Shown: positions 10,083 to 23,291, numbered from the stretch's first letter. The stretch is DNA of 64,000 nucleotides from Fonsecaea monophora (GCF_001642475.1 NW_019173962.1:62001-126000); one strand, 5' to 3'. Numbers and translations are program-made. Notes: a model not told the origin generated them from the sequence alone.

Positions 10083-13000
10083 GGTGTATCAGTCAATGGG
10101 ATATACCAAGGATGGAATACAGGAGACACAAGGCTGAGGGGGGGCGGAGGTTGTGGTAAAAGATGTTGATGAGTCGAGGTTGACAGAGGAGAAGTAAAGT
10201 TCAAGAAAAGGGTTCCGGCTTTTTTATGGGAAAAATGGAGCGCACAAGAAATTTGTGTAGGAAAGCGGAGACTCGCAGCCGGAAAAATAAGAAACGATCT
10301 TGACGACAGCCAAGGCAGCTCGTCAATTGGCCAAAGCTTGAGAGTCGACGGACATGGGCTAAGCAACAGGTCAAAGGCCCCAGGCCATAGTATAAAAAGG
10401 CTTGTCGCACGGAAGTGACGGATGGCTTGCAGGGGAGGTATTATCCACTGAAGAGGCATTCCACGGGAGCTGGCAACGGGCGAAGCATACCAAAAACAGG
10501 CGGGAGAGAGCCACGAGTAGCAAGGAGGTCCATTCATTCGTCCACAAGCGACAGAAAAGGTACACGAGGGGCGTGACAGCGTGCCGTTGTTATTGGTATT
10601 GGGGGAAGGTAAGGGTCATGGATGAGATTAGAAGAGGGGGGCCGAGTGCTGCAGGCGGATGATGTGACTTGTTGGGTTTAACCCGAGCTGCACGATAAGA
10701 GGGTCAGTCGATGGCTACCGTGGGAGGGACCGTGGGAGGTGGGAGGTGGGAGGCTGGGTAGGGTCGTAGGTGGAGCGATATCCAGATGGAGAATGCTCAT
10801 CAGTGAGCAATGGGCGCGTTGCCGACAAGGGTCATTATAAGCGGGACAGGGAGGAGTCGAAGAAGGAATCATTGTGTATGGTGTGTGTATGGAGTGGATG
10901 AGTGATGTGTCTGGAGATTGATGAGCGGCGTCAGGCGAAAATACGCAGGCGAAGAGAAGAAAAAAAATTTGACATTCGCCGCTACGAGGCAGGCACGACA
11001 AGTATTCGGCAAGTCAAAATGACGGAGATAAAAAGGCAGACTTTTGTGCTTGACACACGCGACAAACTTTGAGTTACGCCTTCTGCCAAGAATCCGTTTT
11101 ATGTCATGGAAACTTTCATCATTATCTACAAAACAAGTATTACCAGGACTACATTTGAAAACGTAGATGAAAGCCGGAATGTCACGTCTCTCTCTCCCTC
11201 TCATCCTCGACAATGGCTGCCACGAGATCGAGTGAGATCGAGTCTCAGACGATTACAAGCTCCATGAGATCGGTGATTCCGCAGAACAGTTCGGTGGAGG
11301 TGAGGTTGATCTGAGCAGGGAGCATGGACGCCTTGATCACCGCCCGCACTAACTCGTGCCGCTTGCATCAAACATGCGGCTGCAGTTACTAGGACGAGGA
11401 TACCTCGTACAGCCCTCTGGATGGCCCCCATGGCATCTGGGAATCGTTGGCTTCCGGTTGCTTTGTTCTCGGTATGCCTTTCCTTCAGCCCGGCATATGA
11501 GCGGCGGCGCTGTTTGCCATCCGCGCGGTCTTTTTCATTGAAATCTTCTTCGAACCAAGCATCAGAACTAAGAGCAACCGTGTGATCGCTTACAAGGGAA
11601 CGAAAATAAAATTGGGGAATGGCAAACTCGGCGCGTTGAATTTGTGGTTGAGGTCGCGAGGTGGTTTTTAAGTTTTGTCTACCAATCGAGATGCTGCATT
11701 CCCCCACGTGCAGTCAAAGGCTGCGAGTGACTGGCCGACGAGGCCTGGACCTGCGCCGATCAAGCTCATGCCCGATTGGGAGTAGCGTCTCGCTAAGTGG
11801 AGATGGCGCGTAATTTCGCATACACAACATTCATTGTTACATGACATTTCGACAACAATGCATTCAGTACATCACCAGACTTGCCTGTGTAGGTAGGTGC
11901 CTATTAGGTAGAGGTTATGATAGGAGTTGATGGTCTCGGGATCTTCTATGTTCTTTGAAATCTCACTGTATTAATTTTAGGTGACGAAAGAGGCTGTGGA
12001 TAGATGGAGCGCAGTTACGGCTCTGGTCAAAACCGAAGACAACGTCGGTGTTTTGATCGGACTGTGTTGCAAACCATCGAGGATGCAAGAGAAGGATCGA
12101 TCCTTCGCCATCTGGGTACATGAAGCCGACGGACCTGTAAACTAACATATGACGCTCCTGGCACGGGAGCACCAGGATGACTGCGGCCGGGGAGCAGTCG
12201 TCTTCAAGCAATGGCGAATAGGTCTCATATGGCAAGACAGGCATGGTATTACCAGGAGTGTTCAACCAGTGTGTGCAAGTACATAATTGTACATCTTGAA
12301 CCAGCAAACTGTTCGGTTCGACCCGTATCCCGCAAAGACAAAGTGATTTCGCCCTAGCAATCGCAAGGGTTACCATGTGCCAGCTGAGAAGTTTACCCAT
12401 TGTAAGGTTCTCAAGTGCTCGGATCTGCCACCATCACTGAAAGAAGGAATTATTCTTTCAGTAGAAAAACAACATTCGTACTGATGTTGTTGTGGAGATT
12501 GACCACTCCTTGTGTTGATTGCATCCTGAAGCGTCACTTACCTACGAGTACGAGTAGGAGAGAGCAGTTCACACGACTAGCCTGCGGATCAGTGCCTGAC
12601 CCTGGCACCTCTCCACCACTGCTGGGATCGTTCCCGCCACTGAGATTCCCCCATTTCTTCACGAGCAGGGCCATTTCGCGTACTCCATCCTCCTGCCGCA
12701 GTGTAACTTCAACTTGACGTTGCAGACCCATCAGTGATAGTTGCTTTTCTCGGATGCCCCTTGATCCCGTCTGCCACTGCCACAGAAGGAAAGCAAGGCA
12801 TGTATGGGTATGAGTGCGGTTCAGCAACCGGGCCAGGCTATGGAGGCCAGCTGCGCAGAGCAGGACTGCTACCTTCTGTATCTTCGTCGTGGCCACACAT
12901 GGAACTGCTCCCCGTCGACATCTCGCAATGCATGGTCTTGTGCGCGAGAACCGTCCTGGGCAGGGTCAATACTCTGTGACAAAAGCGAGGTTCACGGTGG

Positions 13001-14791
13001 TAGAACGTCTATGAGTCCTGAATTGCAGATACCTTGCATGAATCGAATGCAGCGTTCCGATACATCTCATGGCTGTCCTCAAAACGCGCCGCGCAGCTGT
13101 TTTCCCACGGGTATCTATTCCTCCTGAGCCTTCGAGGTGGTTTACTTCTTGACATAACGGTTCTCTTACGCTCATGGTTCCAGCTTCCTAGCTTCACTGA
13201 TCCACTTCCTCTCGATTTGGAGTTCGGAACTCATTTGACGCAGACCAATTGACGAAGGCACGGGTCGAGTGAGCTCAGATCGAAAAGAGGGAACTGTCAA
13301 TCCGTCGGACTAGTTGAGTCTAATGCGCTGCGAGGCATAGATACTTCCAAGTGTTTGAAGTCCATTGAATCCGTTGCCTCCACACATCTGCTGATGGTCA
13401 AGGCGGTACTGTGGCGAGCAGCTTGTGGAAGGTTGACACGATGTGTCGATACAGTGAGGCTGAACGTTGTCTGAAGCCACAGAAAAGGACTACATTGGCA
13501 TTAGCACGCTGAGAGGTTTGTGGATGAATTATCGCCACTCACTTGCTCAGATGTATCCGCGGAGCCAGGTCCTCCAAGGCCGTACTGATGCCACAATTAA
13601 CCCGGCCCGAGGTTTGGTTGACAGAGGATCGGTACCCAGGGAACAAAAGGAGGGAGACCGTCCAAGTTGCTTGATGGTAGCATAATTTTGAAATGAAGAC
13701 CGAAACGCATCCTGTCTGCGGAAGTTACGACTCTCAAGCACTTACGTCGACCGTATGTTGAGATGCCTGCAGAGTCATATAATGTTGACAAAGAGGTGCC
13801 AATATGCTTCTCGTTGTTAGTATATTGTATGGAGTTCACCAGCGCAATTCTTCATGTGGTCGTTTGACCATCATTGCGAAGAAGGCTATAGAATTGGATT
13901 GGCCACATCTTTACAACAATCCTGAGGAAGGAGCTTCAGAATTAACAGGTGCCAGTAAAACATGCGAGTATGTAGGTATGGCAACAAAGGTTCTCTCTCT
14001 GGTTCCTGAAGGAATTACTGGTATTGTACTGTGAATACTCCGTATCGTTACCCGGTACATGCCTTTCCTAAATCGAATTGGTCATGAAATGGTTCAGCTT
14101 GGCAGTAATGTAGCCAAGCAGCTTCAGCTGAACTTTGGGATCTTCGGATGCTCGTTAACCTCGATGTGCTTGCTGCACAATGCCATCTGCCCAGACCCAA
14201 ACTCGCCTCCATGAGCCTTGGATCCCTGACACACATGATCTATAAGTATTTGTGACATATCTGCCAATGCTGAGTGTGCACTTGGCCTTCGGTGCACGAG
14301 TAGACTTGCTCCTATGTAGGGTAGCCGCTTACCGCTATGGAGCCCGCTCTGAAGCTGCGCGCTCAAACATGTGCATGCGTCGTCAGCAGCGGACCATCAC
14401 TCTTTCCCTATACGCCGACCAGCTTCTGATTCTTTATGAGGGCTTTTGGCCAGAGTGGACGCTCCAACTGTCTGAGTAACGATCATGACAAATGCGTGGC
14501 CTGATCTCGCATCTTCAATCTCGAGGGACCGGACTTGGCATCATCTACGAGTAGGAGGACTTGTAGATGCACGTTTCAGCCCAAGATCTGTGCTCAAAAG
14601 ATGATCACGTGAAAGGCTGTGGAAGTAAGGTATCTGGAGTATTGTCGCTTCCGAGGCCAGTCTTGCTGATGGCCATCCGCTTCTTTCAATTGTGTCCTGT
14701 CGGCTAGGCCTTTGTGGTGTTCATGATATCATTAACCTCGTGTAACAACTGGCGTGTCTCCCAATCCCCATTCCCTGTCGGGAATACCTTA
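10083..14791. other. 4.7-kb region without a recognisable gene
   Basis: Holds the upstream region of the permease gene, with A/G-rich and GGGAGG-type tracts near 10720-10760. Beyond that are only short ORFs (all under 170 codons) with no recognisable domain and no supporting splice structure. One copy of TACCTCGTAC lies at 11401-11410. Regulatory sequence or an unrecognised non-coding transcript is possible, but nothing specific can be supported. Confidence 0.5.
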
Positions 14792-15394
14792 TCATTCGCA
14801 TGTCTCCAACATTTTCTTGATAAAACTCTGGAGGGTAGGGTTCCACAGAGCTGCAGCAACTCTCTCCTTGTCTGCTAATTGTTTATTGACCTCATCTGCC
14901 GTTGAATGCGTACCCTCTTTGATCCTGACATCAACCCTAAATCTAGGAGGAAGGGACTCTTCCAGCCGGACCCGCACTCCCAGTCCTATCACAGTGGCCA
15001 AACTGCAATGCTGGATTGTGGGAGTGATCAAGACCGTGACTGTTTGGAGATTCGAGTTTGGCCGGTTGGGAATGGTAGGTCTGATGGAAATATCGGGCAA
15101 TGACACGACGGCCAGGGAGCCGAGCGTAATGGGATGTTCAGGATCAGACATGGTGGCTATCAGGTCATAGATCTCCTGGGTATCAATAGGCTCTTCTTCT
15201 GCATCGCTGTCGCTTGCCTCTATGGATGATGGACTAGCGGAACGTGTGAAAGGGTCGACAGCGAACGACGGCGCGGGATACGCAAAGGTAGAGTTACCGA
15301 AGGTATGGTCGTCCCTTGCTGATGCGCGCCGCTTTCGGGTCGGAAGATCTGAAGGGTTGAGAACCAGTGGATTCGCATTCTTTCCGTCTTCCAT
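14792..15394 (-). CDS. CIA2: MIP18/FAM96-family cytosolic Fe-S assembly protein
   Basis: An intronless 200-residue ORF with ATG at 15394 and stop at 14792. The C-terminal half matches the MIP18 (DUF59) family closely: EIYDLIATMSDPEHPITLGSL, then ITPTIQHCSLATVIGLGVR, RLEESLPPRFRVDVRIKEG and a final VNKQLADKERVAAALWNP. The cysteine in HCS is the reactive residue conserved in Cia2/AE7. In yeast and humans this protein joins Cia1 and Mms19 in the targeting complex that inserts Fe-S clusters into cytosolic and nuclear apoproteins such as DNA polymerases and helicases. The first 75 residues are a poorly conserved Ser/Asp-rich leader. An extra stretch of about 14 residues (RPTIPNRPNSNLQT) sits between VVSLPDISI and the TPTIQHC strand. 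Confidence 0.93.
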   Translation of the reverse strand: MEDGKNANPLVLNPSDLPTRKRRASARDDHTFGNSTFAYPAPSFAVDPFTRSASPSSIEASDSDAEEEPIDTQEIYDLIATMSDPEHPITLGSLAVVSLPDISIRPTIPNRPNSNLQTVTVLITPTIQHCSLATVIGLGVRVRLEESLPPRFRVDVRIKEGTHSTADEVNKQLADKERVAAALWNPTLQSFIKKMLETCE

Positions 15395-18178
15395 GGCGCG
15401 GATTTTGGTTAGGGGTGATTTCTCAAAGGGAGTCTATCCGACTTGAAACGGAGAGAAATAGGTTACGAGTGCGCGTGGATCGTGTCGCAGTGGTTGGGAG
15501 ATGGATTTTGCGCCTGAAATTCAAAAGAGGCGAAGACGTCTTCTGGAAGCGTTGGAGAGTACAGTCACGTGGTCACATCTTGGCAGTTCTTCGACCATTG
15601 TCTGGAATTTGGTTAGTCAGCTGCGGAGCACGCCTTCAGAGCAGCACATTGTGGGACAGTGTCGATCATTCATTCTGTAGCCTGTCGACCGAAGAATACG
15701 CCTTGAACTGAAGCACTCAGTATCTACAGGTATCTTTGCCGCAGGTTCTCTTCGCACAGCACACGAGCTAGAAGATGAGATCATGACCCGTGTCCAAACT
15801 TCCTGGTGTCATGTTGACGTCTGTGCCCTCCAAAAGCGAATAGCTTTTCGTTCTCTGGGCCCTGCACAGCTGATGCACTCCCCGCTTGTGATCCACCACA
15901 TCCTCGCCTTCGATCGGCATTGTCTCAAGTGCTTCTGGAACCTTACTTCTTTCGGCCGTCAGCACTTTTCGCCTGAGTGGCAAAGAGCAGGATTTTTCAT
16001 GGTGGAAGACACGCGAGCTGGGGTGAATAACTTTTAACGAGTGCGAGTCCAATGTCATCACATGCGTTTCCGGCGGGCCGCTGTCCGCCTTCCTGGTCGT
16101 GTGTCCTGGATATACCCGCTTTGATTATGTGCAGAACACGTATTCGCACACATTCCGCTGGAAGTTCAGGCACTAAGTCCTTGAGGGTAGTTGGTATATC
16201 TGGTTAGATTGATGAAACAACGAGGCTTTCTGTCGAGAATAAACAACTAGGAGCTCTGATTAAGTGCAGAGACCGGCTCGCACTGGTGGTGCGGTCCTCT
16301 GATAATCCTGTCCTCTAACGCCACGAGCCTGTGATGGCGAGACAGATGGCGTACTCCAGGCAACCATAGCATCACAGAGTATGTTTTCTTCCCGGAAGAA
16401 TCCCTACTGGTAACAGGTCCAGCTGCAGGGCCGTATCTACAATCTTTGGCTTGCTCTCAACAGCTCGAAACGGCCGATCGTGGCGCAGACAAGAACCATT
16501 GTTTGCGCCTCGGGAAGAACCAACCATCTGGTAAGAGAATGGAATTTTTGAGGGCTTACTGCACAATGGAAACCACTATGGCGCTCTCTCTGACGTTAGG
16601 TCTTCGAGTTGTGGCATCAGGCTGTCCAGGGGAAAGCCTGTCTGATCTGCGGCAATAACTGTCCAGTCCATCGTGGATCAGGGAGTAGCGTAACGCTGAA
16701 CCCCCTGAGTCTTGGGATCAGGGAATTTAAGGAGCAGCTTTAGGCATGTGCAGTCATCCTTGTATCGCGCAAGCCGTAACAGTGATGGTGCCCCCTTGCA
16801 CACCCGCACAGCCATATTCCTTGTAGAGTTTTGCTTCACGAGTTTTCTTTTCTTTTTATTCTTTTTTCTTCTGAAACAAAACTGGTGGTCTTATTCGCCG
16901 TGGAACCCTCGCAAAATCTCCATACGCTGGTGCGCAGTTCAATAACTCCGGGTGCCTGAGGTGCTGTTGATGGAGAACGTGGGACATTGCTGGCACAAAT
17001 AGCATGTACCCTCCGAAGCGCAAGGTAGAGATGATGATCGAAGTGTCGGTCACTTGTAGACGTGTAGACTGACTCTCCACTGGTCGGTGGCCACAGGCTC
17101 GTAGGGCGGCGAGTCCGAGGGCACAGAGTTTGGTCAAGCCGGCAGTCCTGACGTTGCATTTAGGGCTGACGGCGCCTCCAGCCCCTCCAAGACAGGAGGC
17201 CAGAGGCAAAATGGCGAACAGATGATGGGTGGGTGAGCAGGGACACCAGGGAGAGAGCTGGTGAAAGCTGGCTGGGTAAGCAGCTCAACAATGATTCCTT
17301 CGTCCGTTCCCTGACGCTCCGTAGCACCGCCCACCACTCACCTTTCACCACACAGGAGCATTCATCCTTGCAATAGTGGTTGACCACTCCCCAAACTTGG
17401 GACTGCAATTCCCCTTCCTTATTTTGTATCTTAAACCGTCGCCCCTATAGGATCAGATCCTGGTGTAGATCTGCCCTCCAACCCTCCGGTGGCATTTTCG
17501 TGACCACAACCAAGGACAAGAACTCGGATGCGAATAGGCTGTGGCTGTTCCCACAAACCGGCAGCATACAAACACCATTCCTACCCACTCCACGGCCGCT
17601 GACTTCTTAGGCGAACAAGTCTTGTACCTCGTACGTTGTTCTTGTCGCATGTGCAAAGAGGGCCGTGTCCTGTCAACGCGCTCCGCCCGCTACCGTCGGA
17701 ACCATCCTCCCTGCCTTGAGACTCGAACATGGCCCAGGCATCTTCACGCCTGATGCCTCGAACTTGGTGAAGTTTTTGCCTCTGCCAACGTTCTTGTGGC
17801 TGACCACAAACCCGACTCTGCCTGAACCTGTGCATTCAAAACGCTTCAAAGTGCCCCAACGTGCCGAGGTCGAAGGGTTTCGAGGTTGCGCTACACGAAA
17901 AGAGTCCCATCATCCATCATCCAAATCTGCCCATTTAGCACGCGCTCACCCTTTGGCCTCTTCCCATCTCCGTTCAACCTCACCACGCGCCTCTTTTGCG
18001 ACAGCCCTCTTCTTTGCGTACGTTCTTATATGCGCGCAATCCGGCTGCCCGCTTATTCACGAGTTAGTCATTGATTCGACGCTGGACCATCTCACCACGG
18101 CCACAACTCCTCGATCGAGCACCCGCCGTTCTCGCACTTACCCAATGTGGTGTCAGTCCGAGTGGATGAGATGCCACT
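15395..18178. other. 2.8-kb intergenic spacer
   Basis: Carries the upstream regions of the CIA2-like gene (-) and the Zn2Cys6 regulator (+), which are divergently arranged. One TACCTCGTAC copy lies at 17625-17634, about 550 bp upstream of the regulator ATG. Short ORFs here lack recognisable domains. Confidence 0.55.
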
Positions 18179-21051
18179 ATGCAGAGCTATTCTCTGTCAT
18201 CCGCGCCTCCTCCCGGCCCCAAGAACTACGTCTTTGTCGATGAGCATAACCGACATAAGCGACTCAAGGTAATGAGAGCCTGTGAAGGATGTCGTCGACG
18301 GAAGATCAAGTGCGACTCTGCCACAACCAACACATGGCCTTGCGCCGCCTGTGTTCGGCTGAAACTTCAATGCATCCCTCCGGCGGGAGGATTGGACGGT
18401 GATGCAGGAGATATTGGGCCGGGGAGTGCTGGCGAAGAGACGGGCGGACCGCCTTCATACTCAGCCGCATTAGTCGCACCTGGCCAACAACAAGTCCAGA
18501 GCTATGCGCCCGCAGCCCCAGCCTTCCAACTCAACCAAGGAACCCCATACTCATACGATGCATACGTGACCAATCACCAGAAGCCGTTGTTCCAAGCCAA
18601 CGAAAAGACCTACGACAGCTTTTACCCAGACTCCCATCAAATCCCCGGGACGCTACACGACACCTTCCAGAATGCTTCTCAAACGTATGCGCAGACCCAA
18701 TATGATGAGACATCTTTCAGGCAAGAGCGCGCTGGGTCTTCCCCGATCGACCAATTCACTGCCGAAGATCTCATGGAACACCTTGGGCAGCTCAAGATTG
18801 GTGAAAGCGGAGTCGCTCCCTATATTCGATCGGAAAAAAGCAGCAAAGAACTGGACCTCCCCATTCAGGAACCTGAACCTGAACCACGAATTGCTGCTGC
18901 CTTTAGCACCGATGCAGGCTCTCAAATCAGGATCCCTCCGGCCCTGATGCCGTCGCACGAGGACGCGATGCAAGCCTTTGAGACGTATTTCAATAACGTC
19001 CACCCATACGTGCCAGTGCTGAACAGACAACAATTCTACAATCAGTGGCACAATGATCAGTCATCCATCTCACCTCTTATCCTGGAAGCCGTTTTTGCCA
19101 ATGCTGGTCGCCTGTCAGATGATCCAGCCCAAGGCGCACAATGGCTTGCTTTGGCCAACAGTAAGTACGATACACCCTTTTGGCTGTACGCTGCTAACAA
19201 GCGGGAGAACACGAACCGTTCTTTCTGGACAGTCCGCGGTTGAGCAATCTTCAGGCCTTGTTACTTCTGCTAAAAGCGCGAGAGAGTGCCCCCAAAAGAG
19301 GTTACTACTATCGTTCGTGGATGACTTGTAAAACGGCAATCACGATGGCAAAAGATCTCGAATTACATCTACACTATGAAATCCATTCCTCGGGGGAGTC
19401 ATGTGGTTCCGACCCGACTGAGTGCCTGACAAAGACTCGAATCTGGCAGACACTTCTGGTTTGCGAGACCATGGTAGGAGGTCCGCAAGGTGAATAATGC
19501 TCTTCTTGCCGTAGAGTGACGTTGACTGACATATATCCAGGACGAACCGATTTCGGTGTAGATCCGAATTCTATTGATATTAGCGAAAGCCCGCCGGGCT
19601 CTGAAATGGACGACTACGAACGGACAATTTCGAGACAGTTTGCATACTTCGTTCGCAACGTCCGCAACATTCGTCTCATCACGGACGTCCACCGCAGACT
19701 GCAACGGAAGAAGGATTGGGCTCTGGACAAAGAATTCGTGGCATACAACGCTTCCTTTCAGAAATGGCCGGATGAGCTTCCACCAGACTTACAACTGCCA
19801 CTTCCACCGACAGGCGAGACGCCTAATGTGACTTCCCATTTTCTGGGAAACATGCACTCTCATTATCATCTGGCCATCGTGATGCTCCATCGGCCACAGC
19901 TGTCAGCGTCTCAGTCGTTTGCTGCTGATAGTCAGTGGCGACACCATATGAGTGTCTGCTACAATTCGGCCAAGATCCTTTGTCGACTACAGGAAGGAAT
20001 TCTAGCTAACTTCGATTTGACGGGGTTGTTGGTGATGCAAAGGGGGATCAATTTCACCATCTATGCCATCCTAACCTGTATCATGATTCACCTGGTTGCG
20101 CTTTCCTCGCCGGATCCAGAGTTCAACTTTGAAGCAAAGGACTACTTTGTACGACAAATGAGGATCCTTGAGCGGTGTATCTCTGCCTGGCCAATGCCAG
20201 AAACAGAGGCTCAGATCAATGCTCTTCGAGCCGCATTTTCAGCCGACGTCAACAAGCCCTTTGAACTCAAGGAGTCGTTTCCTCATGGAACACCGTCTGA
20301 GAATTCTCGCCCGTCTCCTATCTCTCCACCGTCGTACGATCGACATCAGCTACCGCTGCAGTCACAGGGTCAGAAACTCGTCGACCTTCAACAGTCGCAG
20401 CAGCAGCAAGCACAGCCTGGTCCGTACGGGGCACAACATCTAAGTCAAATGACACGACAGACCCCATACCTCTCCACGCCGCCTATTTCGGTTTATGCCG
20501 CTGATTCCAAACCTCCGACACCCTTGTATGGCCAGAACTACGAGCTGGAACAAACACCCTTTTCAAGCATCCCGAGTTCCGCGGGTGGTTACTACCAGCA
20601 GCCGACGTCGGCGACCGAAATTCAGTGGAATCCGACCCCGATCATTGACCAATTTGACACGGCGTTCGCTATTCCCGCGTCGGCGCTTGCTCCTCCACCG
20701 TCCCTGTACGGCGGCAGCGGTGCATCCCCTCCAGGGAATATGCAATCCATGCAAGCGAGCTTTACCTCGACCAGCTCCCCCACCTACGGAGCGGCTTCGT
20801 TGCCGAGCTATACCCCTCAGCAGCAACAGCCCCAACAACACTACTTTGCCGCACAGCAGTCGCAGTCATATCAGAATGCGTCACCGCAAATGGTGTCAGA
20901 CTCCCAGCTGCCCATGTCCGCCGGAACCGCGTACGCTACAACCGGAGTGGGGGGCGCGGCTATGCTCGTGACCCCTCAACAGTGGCAGCAGAGTGTTGCT
21001 AATGTGATTGATGCAGGCAGGTTGAAGAGGAGGTGGGATTACACTCATTAA
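18179..21051 (+). CDS. Zn2Cys6 (C6) fungal transcription factor
   Basis: Exons 18179-19160, 19208-19489 and 19541-21051 encode 924 residues. The binuclear zinc cluster is complete: C35, C38, C45, C55, C58 and C65 in ACEGCRRRKIKCD and WPCAACVRLKLQC (CX2CX6CX9CX2CX6C), preceded by a basic stretch (NRHKRLKVMR). The central part has the fungal-specific transcription factor domain: FETYFNNVHPYVPVLNRQQF, then LQALLLLLKARESAPKRGYY, and AKDLELHLH. The last 260 residues are rich in Gln, Pro and Ser, as in activation domains. The first intron is only 47 nt. Its acceptor was chosen because it restores ANKHEPFFLDSPRLSNLQ across the junction. A nuclear sequence-specific regulator is expected. The target pathway is unknown. 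Confidence 0.92.
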
Positions 21052-22351
21052 TATTTTGGGTTCTTTTGCCTCTAGTTGGGTTATGAACTATCAATCACAA
21101 GAACGCGAAGGTTGATCTGCATGGTACCTCACCATTACAGCAAGGGCGCGTTCGCACAATGATAGTATTCCCAGCAGGCCACATACTTTGAAGGACAGCC
21201 TGGGGATACTGCTTGGTTGGGGCAGACTCGCCTTCGATCCTGTGCCCGCGCACATTCCCATATCCGCATGTGCCCAACTTCCCCATGCTCAGCTTGGACG
21301 GGTGCGCAGGAAAGGGTTCTGCATGCGCTCCATAAGTGGAGAGGGTGATCGATCACTTACCACGCGCAAAGGAGCAATCGTAGAATGGGCATCAGCGACA
21401 ATAACAATGCGCGAAACAAAACGAAGACAAACACCATGGTCAACGGCCACGTACGTTTCACCATATGGGCCGAAAGCTCCTGGGCGAGGAAATGTGAGAG
21501 AGAGAAAGGGCCAGGGTGACCGGGACATGGGCAATGGTAACGACTTATGATCAGACGGGATTGACTGACTGCCTGGGCAGATATGCTGCAATTCTTGCAG
21601 TCTTACGATCGATTGATCAGGATGGATACCTGTGCATGCGTACATGTGCCAGTCTCGGAGATATATCTACGAAAAGGGACCGGAAGTCAGAAGGAGAGCC
21701 CTATTTTGGAGCAGGTAATCTCTGCTCTAGGTCATTTGTAGACCGGATTGGAAAGATATTGATGACGATGATGACATTAGACGAGAGTGTCTATGGCCGG
21801 TTTGCACGATTCCATGGATCGCAAAATATTCTCTCTTGGCCTTCTATGTGATTTTGCTCTTGCCTCTATTCTGCCCCTCCCAGAGTCCGGTTCATGCTCG
21901 TCATCGCATCGAGACAGAGACGGCTGAGATTGCTTGAAGATTCCTCTCGCGCGCGTTCAAGTCTTGCCTTCCCTTCCCAAGGTATCTAAGGGGCATGGTG
22001 TGAGGGATCAAAAATGTGTGCCTCCGCTACCGAGCGAAGGCCGGACGGGTCTGCCCAGGCTAGCAGACCCTACATCAACCCATTGTATCCCCTTTATTAG
22101 AGACCACTCCCCACACTGTCGGGCGCTGTCATAAGACATTGGATTCACCCCGGTGGTGGGAGATTAAATTCCGTGACAGAGCATGTATCTTGAGCCAGCC
22201 CGAGGAGGAATAATGCCGCTTTTCGCAGACAGTTCCTGCTTGATTGACGGGCTGTGTTTGATAGGCGACACGGTTGATATTCCAACCCATATCTTGAACC
22301 TTCGTTGTGTGGCTTCTGCTTGCACGTGTGCCGAAATATTTGTGAAATCGC
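21052..22351. other. intergenic spacer between convergent genes
   Basis: 1.3 kb between the 3' end of the Zn2Cys6 regulator (+) and the stop of TRS23 (-). Only short ORFs without recognisable features were seen. Confidence 0.55.
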
Positions 22352-23041
22352 TCATCGCCTCGTCAACCATTGTCCCAAACTCCTGTCCCACGCTTCAATC
22401 CTGATAGGCATCTCCATCTGCCAAAAGGGGTTCTTGCACACGTAGTCGGCGTACCGCTCGTAGATGCCCTTCATGAGAACGTCCGTGTTGGGCATGCTCG
22501 GGTCGGTGAAGAGTAGAAACTTTGTCCCGCTCAGCGTCTGGAAGACCGTGAGGCGGAAGAATGAGGATTCGAGGGACTCGATGCCCGAGGGCGGCACGGT
22601 CGGGTCTGGGTACGTCCAGTTCCTTCCTGATGGTGCGGTGCCCGAGGAGGACGTCACGGGGAGCTTGGGGGTGAGAGAGCGCGTGATTGCGTGCACGCCG
22701 TGGAACGTGCCGGCTAGCACGAGGTAGTCGTTCGTGGTGAGCGTCGAGGTGCCTGGTAGTCCCAGCGTGCCCACCACTTGGGATTGACTCTGGCCCGCGA
22801 GGCTGCCGGCGCTGGTGCCCGGGGTCGTGGTCGGGAAGGTGCGGTGATAGATGAGCGAGCCGGCTTTGGAGATGATGAGGAGGGCGAAGACGGGCCTGCG
22901 CGCGCAAATATTGAATTTAACCAAGGATGGCCCAAAAAAAAACTCCATGGACCTCAGAGGCATTGAATGGGGGGGGGAGGAGAAAGAAGACGATCGAGGT
23001 ACATTTCCACACCGCGCCTCGACACCAGGTTGAACTTACAT
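22352..23041 (-). CDS. TRS23: TRAPP complex subunit Trs23 (sybindin-like)
   Basis: The main exon, 22895 down to 22352, encodes PVFALLIISKAGSLIYHRTF followed by the sybindin landmarks LTTNDYLVLAGTFHGVHAI, SGIESLESSFFRLTVFQTLS, GTKFLLFTDPSMPNTD and NPFWQMEMPIRIEAWDRS. This is TRAPPC4/Trs23, a longin-fold core subunit of the TRAPP tethering complexes that activate Ypt1/Rab1 at the Golgi. No ATG sits directly before PVFALL in this exon. Upstream at 23041-23040 the minus strand reads AT immediately followed by a perfect GTAAGT donor. Splicing from 23039 to the CAG acceptor at 22898-22896 adds G, giving ATG-CCC-GTC and the expected MPVFALL. Exon 1 coding sequence is thus two bases, and the protein is about 181 aa. 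A long insert (residues about 20-45, Thr/Ser/Gly-rich) separates the first strands. Confidence 0.9.
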
Positions 23042-23291
23042 TGTGACTCTGTGAAGAAGTGAAACGAGCAGATGGGAGGAAAGGTCTGCTCTTAACGGTA
23101 TGGCATCTCCGCTGTCGCCATCGCTCACCCGGTCACTGCATCAGGTACAGTGGTGGCCATGGAAGGGGTCAGTCAAGTGAGAACGAGTAGCGAAGATGTG
23201 TGCAACATTCTGTGGGGGTCTGGGGGCGATCATCGCTCCCCCGCTTACACCTTCCATCTAAATCAATGCTCGACGGTCGTCCCAGATGTAT
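23042..23291. other. short spacer upstream of TRS23
   Basis: Holds the 5' leader and promoter side of TRS23. No gene is seen. Confidence 0.4.

Noticed and set aside
9237..10169. 310-codon open frame on the + strand opposite the permease gene
   Set aside because: It is a mirror of the biased codons of the permease. Its product is acidic, without recognisable domains, while the minus strand encodes a clear MFS protein.
11201..11707. 168-codon minus-strand ORF in the 10-15 kb spacer
   Set aside because: No recognisable domain, irregular composition, and no splice partners.
12310..12335. GGTTCGACCC, similar to a tRNA B box
   Set aside because: The flanks do not pair into a T-arm and no A box or cloverleaf lies upstream.
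17665..18243. 192-codon ORF overlapping the start of the Zn2Cys6 gene
   Set aside because: It overlaps the true start in another frame and lacks any domain. Probably leader sequence.
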